This document shows positions 1 to 6,696 of a stretch of 9,709 bases of DNA, one piece after another (positions within the stretch are counted from its first letter, which is position 1; every line of letters starts with the position of its first letter). Location of the stretch: the NCBI GenBank assembly GCA_002391525.1, contig DGFE01000214.1:1-9709 (forward strand). The letters run 5' to 3'. The stretch comes from Competibacteraceae bacterium UBA3908. Lineage in GTDB: Bacteria; Pseudomonadota; Gammaproteobacteria; Competibacterales; Competibacteraceae. The position numbers were made by a program, and so were the translations under genes. The notes under the pieces are model-generated. The model ran no database searches. It worked only from the letters and a program-made list of their open reading frames with translations, and had not been told where the DNA came from.

Positions 1-498
1 CCTCCGGGATTTGGCTCGGCATCATTCGTAATAACAGAGAAGAACGAGGATTTGATTGAAAGATCGACCGATCTAATTCATTCCCTTGGTTATCAAGGCA
101 TCTTTGCTGCGGAATGGAAAAGAGACTTTAGAGATAACACATTTAAAATAATCGAGATTAATCCTAGAGTTTCTCTTTGGTTCCAAATTGTTCATGATGC
201 AGGAAAGCGACTTGCCTTGAAAGCCTATGCAGATTTATGTGACTCAAAAATCGATATTAAAAGAAAAAATCTTGAGCCTTGCTGCTGGAGGTATGCTTCG
301 AGAGATATATATTCGGCGCTATTTTACAGTTTTAATAAAAACACCTTTTCTCTGCCAAAACCAGAGGCATCCCTTCTAAAAAAGGGGCGGCAACTAAAAA
401 AATCTTGGGCACTTTGGAGCCAAAAAGACCCGTTGCCTGCAATAATGGAACCTGTAAATGTTATCCGTAAACTATGGCGTCGCTTTTTTCCAAAATAA
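1..498 (+). CDS. ATP-grasp family ligase, C-terminal part (5' end outside window)
   Basis: The reading frame is open from base 1 to a TAA at 496-498 and gives 165 residues, so the gene begins upstream. The segment GIFAAEWKRD...FKIIEINPR (about residues 33-56 of the fragment) is the end of an ATP-grasp fold: E38, E52, N54 and R56 match the E...ExNxR pattern that binds Mg-ATP. These enzymes join a carboxylate to an amine or thiol through an acylphosphate; the substrate cannot be read from this part. The tail after the fold is basic (ending KLWRRFFPK) and of unknown role. Single ATP-grasp genes next to NodB deacetylases are common in exopolysaccharide clusters, which suits the neighbour 98 bases downstream. 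The gene is clearly more AT-rich than the rest of the window (about 40% GC by eye), suggesting separate ancestry. The TTG at 52 is not the start, because the conserved frame runs through it. Confidence 0.8.
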   Translation, partial: PPGFGSASFVITEKNEDLIERSTDLIHSLGYQGIFAAEWKRDFRDNTFKIIEINPRVSLWFQIVHDAGKRLALKAYADLCDSKIDIKRKNLEPCCWRYASRDIYSALFYSFNKNTFSLPKPEASLLKKGRQLKKSWALWSQKDPLPAIMEPVNVIRKLWRRFFPK

Positions 499-596
499 AT
501 ATGATTGAAACCTTTTAAAATACTCTTTGCAAGTTATACCCACAATCTACTGGCCTCAGATGTGCCATACCTTGAGATAGCTACTTGGAACGTAAT

Positions 597-1439
597 ATGT
601 ATAGATTCTTGTTAAAGGCTATCTCATTGGGATGGTCTAAGATTACGGACGAAGGTGATGCTGATGTCGTTTTTCTAATGTATCACCGTGTAACCGGCGA
701 TACCTCTCTTGAGTTGGATCTTCGCTATGAACATTTTTATGAGCAGATGAGCTGGTTGGCCACACAAGATTGTGTCGTGTCGTTGGACAACGCGGTCGAA
801 TACCTCCAGCAAAATGATGAGGCTTCGACAGAGCGTAAGCCAAGGTTTGTGCTGACGTTCGATGATGCCTACCGTGATTTCCATACTCGTGCGTTTCCAT
901 TGCTGCGCGACTTGGATTTGCCCGCCACGCTGTATGTGCCCACGGGTTTTATCGACGAGCCCTTACGGCCACCGATTTCGCGCCGGATTGCTCACGCGGA
1001 ACGGCTACAGCCTATCACGTGGGCGATGCTGGAAGAACTGGCGGCATCCCCCTTGATAACCTTGGGTAGCCATACACATACGCACGCCGAGTTGCCTTCG
1101 CTTGGCGACCAGGCGTTGGAAGAAGATTTGAACCGTTGTGATAGGCTGCTGGAGCAGCGCCTTGGTCGCCCGGTTGATCACTTTGCTTACCCCCGCGGGG
1201 TGTGGGATGAGCGGGTGGAACGCATCGTGCGCGAACGCTATCGAACCGTCGCACTGGCTGGCGGAGGTGGTGTTCGGAGATCGAATTTCGACCCATGCCG
1301 GCTGCCCAGGGTGCCGGTATTGCGTAGCGACGAGATGCGCTGGTTTAAACCCCGGATCGAAGGACGATTGATTTATGAGGAGCAGATGGTGCGCAGCATC
1401 AAAAGCCTGCTGCGCCGGCATGGCTCGGGTTATTCTTGA
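597..1439 (+). CDS. NodB-type polysaccharide deacetylase (carbohydrate esterase family 4)
   Basis: This is a 280-residue protein from ATG 597; a TTG at 585 would add four residues, and either start has only a weak ribosome site (GGA at 587-589 for the ATG). Numbered from 585, it carries the CE4 motifs in order: TFDDAY (91-96, catalytic-base and metal aspartates D93/D94), SHTHTH (162-167, metal ligands H163 and H167) and FAYPRG (200-205; the family usually has FAYPxG). The upstream LMYHRV (31-36) is also typical of the exopolysaccharide branch. The family removes N- or O-acetyl groups from polysaccharides using a divalent metal. I see no clear signal peptide, so it may act on cytoplasmic intermediates or be exported another way. 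It follows the ATP-grasp gene and faces the beta-helix gene with only 34 bases between the stop codons. The exact substrate is unknown. Confidence 0.9.
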   Translation: MYRFLLKAISLGWSKITDEGDADVVFLMYHRVTGDTSLELDLRYEHFYEQMSWLATQDCVVSLDNAVEYLQQNDEASTERKPRFVLTFDDAYRDFHTRAFPLLRDLDLPATLYVPTGFIDEPLRPPISRRIAHAERLQPITWAMLEELAASPLITLGSHTHTHAELPSLGDQALEEDLNRCDRLLEQRLGRPVDHFAYPRGVWDERVERIVRERYRTVALAGGGGVRRSNFDPCRLPRVPVLRSDEMRWFKPRIEGRLIYEEQMVRSIKSLLRRHGSGYS

Positions 1440-1473
1440 CAATTAGGAAATTCACCATCTTCTTTCTCGCGTC

Positions 1474-2940
1474 TCATGGCTGAACGAACCTGACGTTTTT
1501 GGGCGCTGAGATGAGTGTCTGAGCGGTGGAACCATTCAGATACCTTTCCACGTTGGTGTAGTCATCGGGACCCACTAGTGGGCCATCCGCGGGATTATTC
1601 TTGCTAAGCCCGTTGGCATCTTCCCACGCATCGGGCATGCCGTCATGATCGGCATCGGCGCAGGGTGTGCCGCTGACGATCACTGGAAAACCGCCTACAT
1701 CATCCTCGGTGGTGGGAATGATTCCTTTGTTGGTGTGATATTCCTGGACGATTCGTGTATCAACAGTATCGCGGTTCGATACCCAGTTGCCCAGGCAGTC
1801 GAGTCTGCGCGAAGCGCCCACCATGGGGAGAATCAAATTCTCAAGTTCGTTGGCCGGGTAGATACTGATTGGCATGAGTAAGGCTGGAAGTGGTAAAGTC
1901 CGCTTGTATTGGGTTGAGAGCGGCCCCATCTCAGAGCCGCTTTCCATGGACACCTGTTGTACCATTATCCAATTATCGCTACTGGGATTCGAATTGTGTG
2001 GTCCGATGTTGTTTTCGATATAAATCGTTGGGCTGCCTAGTGGAGTGGTGCTGTTACCTGTTGGGAAAACCTGAATTTCGTAGTGTTTACCCTTGTCTGC
2101 TGAATTAAGTGGTCCAGTTTTATAAAGATTTCCAATAATATCCACATTGACTCCCCCACCAAGTTGAGTGGCACCCTTACTCCAGTTATAAACGATGTTA
2201 TTTATAAACCGAAATGTTTTGTTCTTAATTAGTGGATTGCGATGCGAACTGTTAGCAAGGAGATTGTGATGAAAATCGATGTTTGTCATGTATTCAGAAG
2301 CATTATTATTACTTCCAGTAATCACGTTTACCGGATGTGCCGCTAACGGTTCGGCGATCAGATTCCAAGAATAAGTTATATTATTAGGTTGATTGGGCAC
2401 GGTATTCCTGCCCCAGATGCTGGCGTTTTCATCCTGCGTCCAACTCATTGAACAATGGTCGATAATAATAGATTGCCCATAATTATTATCACCCGCATAA
2501 GTGGCGGCTATACCATCGCCTTGTCCTGTATTAACTGATTGAGGATTGTAACCTTTCCGCATGCGAATATATCTGATAACTACATTATGTGTCATTACGG
2601 AAATCAAGTCCTTAGTGGACTTTTTACCAGAAAGCAGAATACCACCACCGGGAGCAGTTTGACCGGCTATCGTCAGGTACGGATTAAGTATTCTTAAGTC
2701 AGTCAATAACTCAATCGTTCCACCAACTCGGAATACAACGATTCGTGGGCCTTTCATATCGATGCAGGCGCGAAGACTGCCCGCCCCGGAATCGTTAAGA
2801 TTCGTCACTTCGCAGATCATCCCTCCCCGTCCGCCGACGGAAGTGGCGCCAGCGCCGCTAGCGCCAGGAAAGGCTGGTAACGCCTCGGCGGCAAGGGGTG
2901 CGACCAAGAAAAGCGCGCAAACAAGTGGCCGTGTATTCAT
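1474..2940 (-). CDS. secreted pectate-lyase-like right-handed beta-helix protein with C-terminal calcium-binding repeat
   Basis: This is a 488-residue protein. The frame stays open upstream to 3054, but ATG 2940 is chosen because it has a good ribosome site (GGAG about 7 bases before it) and starts a signal peptide: MNTR, a hydrophobic run, then an AEA cleavage motif at 18-20. The mature start (AFPGASGAGA...GGRGG) and EVTNLNDSGAGSLR, the NPYLTIAGQTAPGGGI turn, IDHCSMSW and HRNPLI are hallmarks of pectate-lyase superfamily proteins; the Arg in HRNP is the likely catalytic base. Near the end, DADHDGMPDAWED resembles EF-hand or thrombospondin type 3 calcium repeats. The protein probably cleaves or trims an acidic polysaccharide outside the cytoplasm. 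Its position among glycan-synthesis genes suggests the cluster's own polymer rather than plant pectin, by inference only. It is transcribed against its neighbours. The middle of the gene is more AT-rich than its ends. Confidence 0.88.
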   Translation of the reverse strand: MNTRPLVCALFLVAPLAAEALPAFPGASGAGATSVGGRGGMICEVTNLNDSGAGSLRACIDMKGPRIVVFRVGGTIELLTDLRILNPYLTIAGQTAPGGGILLSGKKSTKDLISVMTHNVVIRYIRMRKGYNPQSVNTGQGDGIAATYAGDNNYGQSIIIDHCSMSWTQDENASIWGRNTVPNQPNNITYSWNLIAEPLAAHPVNVITGSNNNASEYMTNIDFHHNLLANSSHRNPLIKNKTFRFINNIVYNWSKGATQLGGGVNVDIIGNLYKTGPLNSADKGKHYEIQVFPTGNSTTPLGSPTIYIENNIGPHNSNPSSDNWIMVQQVSMESGSEMGPLSTQYKRTLPLPALLMPISIYPANELENLILPMVGASRRLDCLGNWVSNRDTVDTRIVQEYHTNKGIIPTTEDDVGGFPVIVSGTPCADADHDGMPDAWEDANGLSKNNPADGPLVGPDDYTNVERYLNGSTAQTLISAPKNVRFVQP

Positions 2941-3061
2941 CGTGACTCCGGTTTGTTGAGGTTGGATTTGTTGATCGAATGGCCTATCCTGCCACCCCTG
3001 ATCCCGTAGCATATGTTCATTCTGGTTAACTATGTAACGCAAGTTTGATGCCAAAGGAGAT

Positions 3062-3163
3062 CACCGGCGCTCTGGGGACGGCAAATTCACGCCGCAAGTT
3101 AACTGCGAGAGGTGGTGATGGCAAGCGGACGGAAGGGATGTCCGACGGATAACCGAGCGAGTG
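3062..3163 (+). ncRNA. possible structured 5' leader of the GT4 gene (unassigned)
   Basis: Within the 232-base divergent spacer, the stretch just before the glycosyltransferase can fold as a closed multi-stem unit. The outer pairs are CAC 3062-3064 with GTG 3161-3163 and CGCTC 3068-3072 with GAGCG 3155-3159. Inside are TCAC 3087-3090 with GTGA 3115-3118 enclosing CGCA 3093-3096 / TGCG 3104-3107, and CGGAC 3126-3130 with GTCCG 3140-3144. The outer helix reaches the first base of the Shine-Dalgarno GGAGGT, so folding could affect translation. The layout (GGCAAA, hairpin, GGCAAGC, hairpin, GGATAACCGA) faintly recalls GEMM-I c-di-GMP riboswitches, but the most conserved GEMM segments are absent, so I do not assign it. 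No clear promoter is visible for either divergent gene. Confidence 0.25.
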
Positions 3164-3168
3164 GAGGT
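3163..3168 (+). promoter_or_regulatory. strong Shine-Dalgarno site deciding the GT4 start
   Basis: GGAGGT followed by AAAG and ATG at 3173. This supports 3173 over the GTG at 3161, which overlaps the site itself, and over the internal ATG at 3200, which lacks one. Confidence 0.8.
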
Positions 3169-3172
3169 AAAG

Positions 3173-4321
3173 ATGGTGCATGGCGTCCAGAAAAAACCGA
3201 TGAAAATTCTGCTCTTCGCCAACAATGACTGGTACCTCTACAACTTCCGTCTGTCACTGGCACAAGCGATCAAGGCTCAGGGTCACGACGTGATCTGCAT
3301 CTCTCCACCTGGCCCCTACGGCGCTGGCCTGGAAGCGGCCGGATGCCGTTGGCTGCCTTTGCCGATGGATCGACGCAGCCTGAATCTCTGGACCGAGGCT
3401 CGTCTGCTCCAGCATCTGATCACCCTCTATCGTCGAGTGCGTCCCGACCTGGCGCACCACTTCACTCTCAAATGCGTGGGTTACGGCGCGCTGGCCGCCC
3501 GCGCTACCGGCGTACCCACGGTCAATGCCATCACGGGGCTGGGCCATGTCTTCACCTCCGACACCCTCCGAACCCGGTTGCTGCGTCCGGCGATTCGTGG
3601 TCTGCTCCGATTCTGCCTCAACCATCCCCACAGCCGCCTGATCTTGCAAAATCCCGACGACCGGGAGGAATTCCTCGCCCAAGGCCTGATTCATGCCGAG
3701 CATATCCGGCTGATTCGCGGCTCCGGCGTCGATACCCAACGTTTCCGACCCCGCACTGGCCCGCGCTGGCCCGGTCCGTTTCGGGTGTTGCTGGCTGCGC
3801 GCCTGCTGTGGGAGAAGGGGGTGGGGGAATACGTCGAAGCCGCCCGGCAATTGCGTCAGGAAGGATTGCCTATCGAATTCCGGCTGGCCGGCGCCCCCGA
3901 TCCCGGCAACCCTACCTCGGTACCAGAGGGCACTATCGAGGAATGGCAAAAGCAAGGTCTGCTTACTGCACTAGGTCATGTGGACGCCATGGAGCCGCTG
4001 TTGGCCGATACCGACCTCATGGTGCTTCCCAGTTATCGAGAAGGCACCCCGCGCAGCTTGCTGGAAGCCGCCGCCTGCGGTTTGCCGATCATCACCACCG
4101 ACACCATCGGTTGCCGGGAAGTGGTCGAACATGGCGTTAATGGCCTGCTGATCCCGCCCCGCGACGCCACCGCCCTGGCCGCCGCGATCCGCCAACTCTA
4201 TGATAACCCCCAGGAATGCCAGCGCATGGGCCAGGCCGGGCGGGCCAAGGTCCTGACCGAATTCGACGAACAGCTTGTCATAAAACGAACGCTGGCGGTC
4301 TATCGAGAACTGACTGGATAA
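3173..4321 (+). CDS. GT4 (GT-B fold) glycosyltransferase
   Basis: This is a 382-residue retaining glycosyltransferase with two Rossmann-like domains. The N-terminal acceptor domain begins MKILLFANNDWYLYNFR (10-26), a start typical of the Glyco_trans_4_2 group that includes PglA-like and O-antigen sugar transferases. HHFTLKCVGYGALAA and NAITGLGHVF follow at about 95-127. The C-terminal nucleotide-sugar domain has GVDTQRFRP (185-193), LLAARLLWEKG (206-216; Arg and Lys for the diphosphate) and the EX7E motif at E290/E298 within REGTPRSLLEAAACGLPIITTD. No membrane segment is evident, so it should act at the inner face of the cytoplasmic membrane on a lipid-linked acceptor. The sugar donor cannot be inferred. 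It is divergent from the beta-helix gene and lies 656 bases before the WecA-like gene, whose lipid-linked product could be its acceptor. It is GC-rich (about 60% by eye), like the later genes and unlike the first one. Confidence 0.9.
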   Translation: MVHGVQKKPMKILLFANNDWYLYNFRLSLAQAIKAQGHDVICISPPGPYGAGLEAAGCRWLPLPMDRRSLNLWTEARLLQHLITLYRRVRPDLAHHFTLKCVGYGALAARATGVPTVNAITGLGHVFTSDTLRTRLLRPAIRGLLRFCLNHPHSRLILQNPDDREEFLAQGLIHAEHIRLIRGSGVDTQRFRPRTGPRWPGPFRVLLAARLLWEKGVGEYVEAARQLRQEGLPIEFRLAGAPDPGNPTSVPEGTIEEWQKQGLLTALGHVDAMEPLLADTDLMVLPSYREGTPRSLLEAAACGLPIITTDTIGCREVVEHGVNGLLIPPRDATALAAAIRQLYDNPQECQRMGQAGRAKVLTEFDEQLVIKRTLAVYRELTG

Positions 4322-4325
4322 TCCG

Positions 4326-4379
4326 CGCCCGCGCGACCCGGGCGACCTTGTGATCAAGGCTCAGGGGTCAGTCTTGACC
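4326..4379 (+). terminator. three adjacent short hairpins after the GT4 gene (possible terminator or RNA end)
   Basis: CGCCCG 4326-4331 pairs with CGGGCG 4339-4344 (7-base loop). CCTTG 4346-4350 pairs with CAAGG 4355-4359 (loop TGAT). GGTCA 4366-4370 pairs with TGACC 4375-4379 (loop GTCT). They begin five bases after the stop codon. There is no T-run, so a classical Rho-independent terminator is not supported; protection of the mRNA 3' end is an alternative. Confidence 0.3.
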
Positions 4380-4913
4380 GGCTGCAATCACCATACGTCA
4401 AGTATTATCCACAGATCGACGAGTTATCATCGGTAAATAGTAACTTATTATTTACATAAGTAAAATTTTTGTCATGTCAGCGCCAAACAAGGTCCTAAAG
4501 TGTCAATCAAGGTCAACCCGATCTGATTCCCGGGGCGCAGACCGCACAACTTTCTTAATATTTATTATTTATCAAATACTTGAAATTCAATGCCGATGCG
4601 TCGTTAAGTTTGTGTTCAGTTTGATCCCGTATGGTTGCAGGCCAAGTGACCGAAAACTGTAAGAAGTCAAAATCTTCATTGTTTTGTTGTCGAATGTATT
4701 TAAAGTCGGACTGGTTCCTGATTGGTCGAAATCGGTGTCAACATTCTTAATTTTATCAGGTACTTTGATGCATTGGACAGCCGATTCGCCTGTGGAGCCG
4801 TACCGTCCAGGTTGAACTTTCCGCGCCGCTGAGATTCCTAACAGCAGTAGCCCGAACGACCAATAAAAAAACAATTTATCCAAAATATATTGATGGACCA
4901 TTACTGACAAGAC

Positions 4914-4939
4914 CATATGTGGATTCCACATCACATATG
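4914..4939. promoter_or_regulatory. nested palindrome upstream of the WecA-like gene (candidate operator)
   Basis: CATATGTG at 4914-4921 is the exact reverse complement of CACATATG at 4932-4939. Between and overlapping them, ATGTGGA 4917-4923 mirrors TCCACAT 4925-4931 around a single T. The two pairings exclude each other. The site ends 38 bases before the ATG and overlaps a possible -10 (TATGAT 4936-4941), a usual place for a repressor or activator site. I do not recognise the binding protein. Confidence 0.4.
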
Positions 4940-4967
4940 ATGTTTGAAAGTTATTTTGAGTTAAAGA

Positions 4968-4977
4968 GAGGGCCCTC
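4968..4977 (+). promoter_or_regulatory. palindromic ribosome-binding site of the WecA-like gene
   Basis: GAGGGCCCTC is a perfect 10-base palindrome that ends directly before ATG 4978. With the preceding AGA it provides the Shine-Dalgarno sequence (AGAGAGGG 4965-4972). Confidence 0.5.
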
Positions 4978-6510
4978 ATGCTATTGATTATTCTATTTGC
5001 ATTGAGTCTGGTGATCTCGGCCATCACAATTCGAATTGGCATTTCGCTATCCCACAGTTTTGGTATCGTCGATCATCCCAGCGAACACAAACAACATACC
5101 ACCAGCACCCCATTTGTGGGAGGATTAGGTATATTTTTTGCACTAATCGTCGCATTGCGTATAACTGATTATTTTCAACTGTCGTCCGATATCCGTTATA
5201 TGTGGCTGGAGCTTGCCGCTTTAACCATCTTTGTGACCGGGTTTGCCGACGATATTTGGCGTCTTGACTACAAGGTGCGATTCCTGGTTCAGGCGGCGGT
5301 GGCCTCGGTGATGGCGTTATGGGGCGGGGTGGTGCTCCTCGATCTGGGAAGCTTGCTTTCCAGCCGGCCTTTCGAGCTTGGCATGTTGGCTCTGCCGTTC
5401 ACGGTGTTTGCCACAATCGGGGTCATCAATGCGCTGAACATGATCGACGGAATCGATGGTCTCTCCGGTTCGCTCTCCCTGGTGAGCCTCCTGCTGATTG
5501 CCATTGCCACTTTTGTCGCTGGCAGGGAGACCTACCTGGCCTTGATCGTGGTGCTGATGGGGGGGGGAACGGGTTTTCTGTACTATAACCTGCGTCGCGG
5601 ATCACGCCGTCGCGCAGCCGTTTTTCTGGGCGACAACGGCAGCATGTTGCTCGGATTCCTGTTTTCCTGGGTGCTGATCGACCTGACTCAGGGCGAGGAT
5701 CGCGCGATGACGCCCGTGACCGCGCTTTGGATCATCGCCATCCCGCTCATGGATGCGGTGGGAGTCATGATCCGCAGGCTGTACTATCGTCACTCTCCTT
5801 TTCATCCCGACAGGAATCATTTGCATCATCTGTTCATGCGGGCCGGCTTCCGCACCCAGGATATCGTGTATGTCATATCGATGATCCAACTCGCATTCGG
5901 AAGCGTCGGGCTCGTCGGGCTGTACTTCGATGTTCCCGAGCCCTGGATGCTGGCGGGGTTTGTCGGGGCATTCATGATTTATTGCTACCTGATCGTCCGG
6001 CCTTGGCGTTTTGTCCCGGCTTTGAGAAGGCTGCACGCACGGCTCGAATTGACGTCGGCGGATTGCCGTGGCGTGTTTATCGGAAACTATCCTCCTCGGG
6101 ACGCGCAACGCTTCATTCGGATGCTGGTTGAGGGTCTCGGGCCACGCGACGACTACGAGCTTTGTGTCTATGAATCGAGACAGAAAGATCGGGGCGAGCG
6201 CTTCCTGTATGCCGCCATCAAGCTTTTTATGGAAGAAGACGAAATATCGGTAAGCGGGATCAGGCATCTGGTCGATACCTTTAAGAAGCAGTTCGCCGGA
6301 TATCCGGCGGTGCAGGTCCGGCAGTTTATCAATCGGAACAGCCAGAACGACCGGAGAGTCCATGACAAGCCTATCGTTGAGGATTTCCGTAACGCGGACC
6401 GGCGCTCGAAACACGGCAAGACGCTGATATACAAATCTCACGGTGACGATGCCTGGGTCGGGGATTTATTGAAACTCTACAAGAACAAGCTCCGCATTTC
6501 GACCAGGTAA
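4978..6510 (+). CDS. WecA-like polyprenyl-phosphate sugar-1-phosphate transferase with C-terminal extension
   Basis: This is a 510-residue membrane protein of the MraY/WecA (PNPT) family. It moves a sugar-1-phosphate, often GlcNAc-1-P, from a UDP-sugar onto undecaprenyl phosphate and so starts a lipid-linked glycan. About eleven hydrophobic segments fill residues 1-340. Key motifs sit almost where they do in E. coli WecA: DD at 91-92, NALNMIDGIDGLSG at 151-164 (D157, D160), LGDNGSMLLG at 217-226 and HLHH at 281-284. The early HKQHTTSTPFVGGLG (37-51) is also typical. The WecA core is about 360 residues. Here a further ~155 soluble residues follow (about 355-510), charged and without a motif I recognise. 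The sequence just before the ATG is a palindromic ribosome site. The gene stands alone between two long spacers, 186 bases ahead of the RfaH-like gene. The sugar specificity is unknown. Confidence 0.92.
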   Translation: MLLIILFALSLVISAITIRIGISLSHSFGIVDHPSEHKQHTTSTPFVGGLGIFFALIVALRITDYFQLSSDIRYMWLELAALTIFVTGFADDIWRLDYKVRFLVQAAVASVMALWGGVVLLDLGSLLSSRPFELGMLALPFTVFATIGVINALNMIDGIDGLSGSLSLVSLLLIAIATFVAGRETYLALIVVLMGGGTGFLYYNLRRGSRRRAAVFLGDNGSMLLGFLFSWVLIDLTQGEDRAMTPVTALWIIAIPLMDAVGVMIRRLYYRHSPFHPDRNHLHHLFMRAGFRTQDIVYVISMIQLAFGSVGLVGLYFDVPEPWMLAGFVGAFMIYCYLIVRPWRFVPALRRLHARLELTSADCRGVFIGNYPPRDAQRFIRMLVEGLGPRDDYELCVYESRQKDRGERFLYAAIKLFMEEDEISVSGIRHLVDTFKKQFAGYPAVQVRQFINRNSQNDRRVHDKPIVEDFRNADRRSKHGKTLIYKSHGDDAWVGDLLKLYKNKLRISTR

Positions 6511-6543
6511 GCGAAACGCTTGCCCGCCGCGTGAACGCAAGCG
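6509..6543 (+). promoter_or_regulatory. mutually exclusive hairpins between the WecA-like and RfaH-like genes
   Basis: AAGCG 6509-6513 pairs with CGCTT 6517-6521 around AAA. CGCTTGC 6517-6523 can instead pair with GCAAGCG 6537-6543. The shared middle arm gives an either-or arrangement as in attenuators, but no T-run or leader peptide is visible, so function is uncertain. Confidence 0.25.
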
Positions 6544-6635
6544 ACGCGAACAACGGCGCGGTGTAGAAAAACGGTTCGATGCGAGAGCTCAAGCCGCGGG
6601 GTAGCCTTGGCGGGGTTGGCACGGCGCAAGTCGGC

Positions 6636-6664
6636 TTTCATTGTTGGGCGGCTCCCGCTAGAAT
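6636..6664 (+). promoter_or_regulatory. possible sigma-70 promoter for the RfaH-like gene
   Basis: TAGAAT at 6659-6664 is a good -10 (five of six bases), 32 bases before the GTG start. The matching -35 region (around 6635-6641, CTTTCAT) is poor. This is a suggestion only. Confidence 0.3.
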
Positions 6665-6680
6665 GCTGCGTTTGCCGTAT

Positions 6681-6690
6681 TCCCTAGGGA
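6681..6690 (+). promoter_or_regulatory. palindromic ribosome-binding site of the RfaH-like gene
   Basis: TCCCTAGGGA is a perfect 10-base palindrome. Its right half begins the Shine-Dalgarno AGGGAG (6686-6691), spaced five bases from GTG 6697, and this decides the GTG start. Confidence 0.5.
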
Positions 6691-6696
6691 GAATTC

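Larger units (their letters stand above)
4322..4977. other. long AT-rich intergenic region without a convincing gene
   Basis: The first 60 bases carry three short hairpins (separate entry). At 4443-4461 ACTTAT and ATAAGT can pair around a 7-base loop, followed by AAAATTTTT to 4470, a weak terminator-like element. From about 4560 to 4960 the DNA is AT-rich. A plus-strand frame at 4474-4662 and a minus-strand frame ending at 4587 have no recognisable motifs and no good ribosome sites. The last 65 bases hold the palindromes and ribosome site of the WecA-like gene. A TATGAT at 4936-4941 could be a -10 element but has no good -35 partner. Confidence 0.6.

Noticed and set aside
3062..3163. c-di-GMP-I (GEMM) riboswitch
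   Set aside because: Only GGCAAA and a loose GGATAACCGA-type end resemble the consensus. The conserved GACGCAAAGC joint, CCTAA and GTAGC segments are not present, so I list only an unassigned leader.
3254..3955. Long minus-strand frame opposite the GT4 gene
   Set aside because: It is a mirror of GC-rich coding sequence; the plus strand has full GT4 motifs and a strong ribosome site.
4474..4662. 62-codon plus-strand frame in the AT-rich spacer
   Set aside because: It has irregular composition, no motif and no ribosome-binding site; a chance frame is more likely.
4587..4916. Minus-strand small protein with a hydrophobic segment (LFFYWSFGLLLLGISAA)
   Set aside because: There is no good ribosome site, the sequence is AT-rich with chance-like content, and no known family is recognised. 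It could be real but is not supported.
5602..6441. Long minus-strand frame opposite the WecA-like gene
   Set aside because: The plus-strand protein has all family motifs through this region, so the opposite frame is a by-product.
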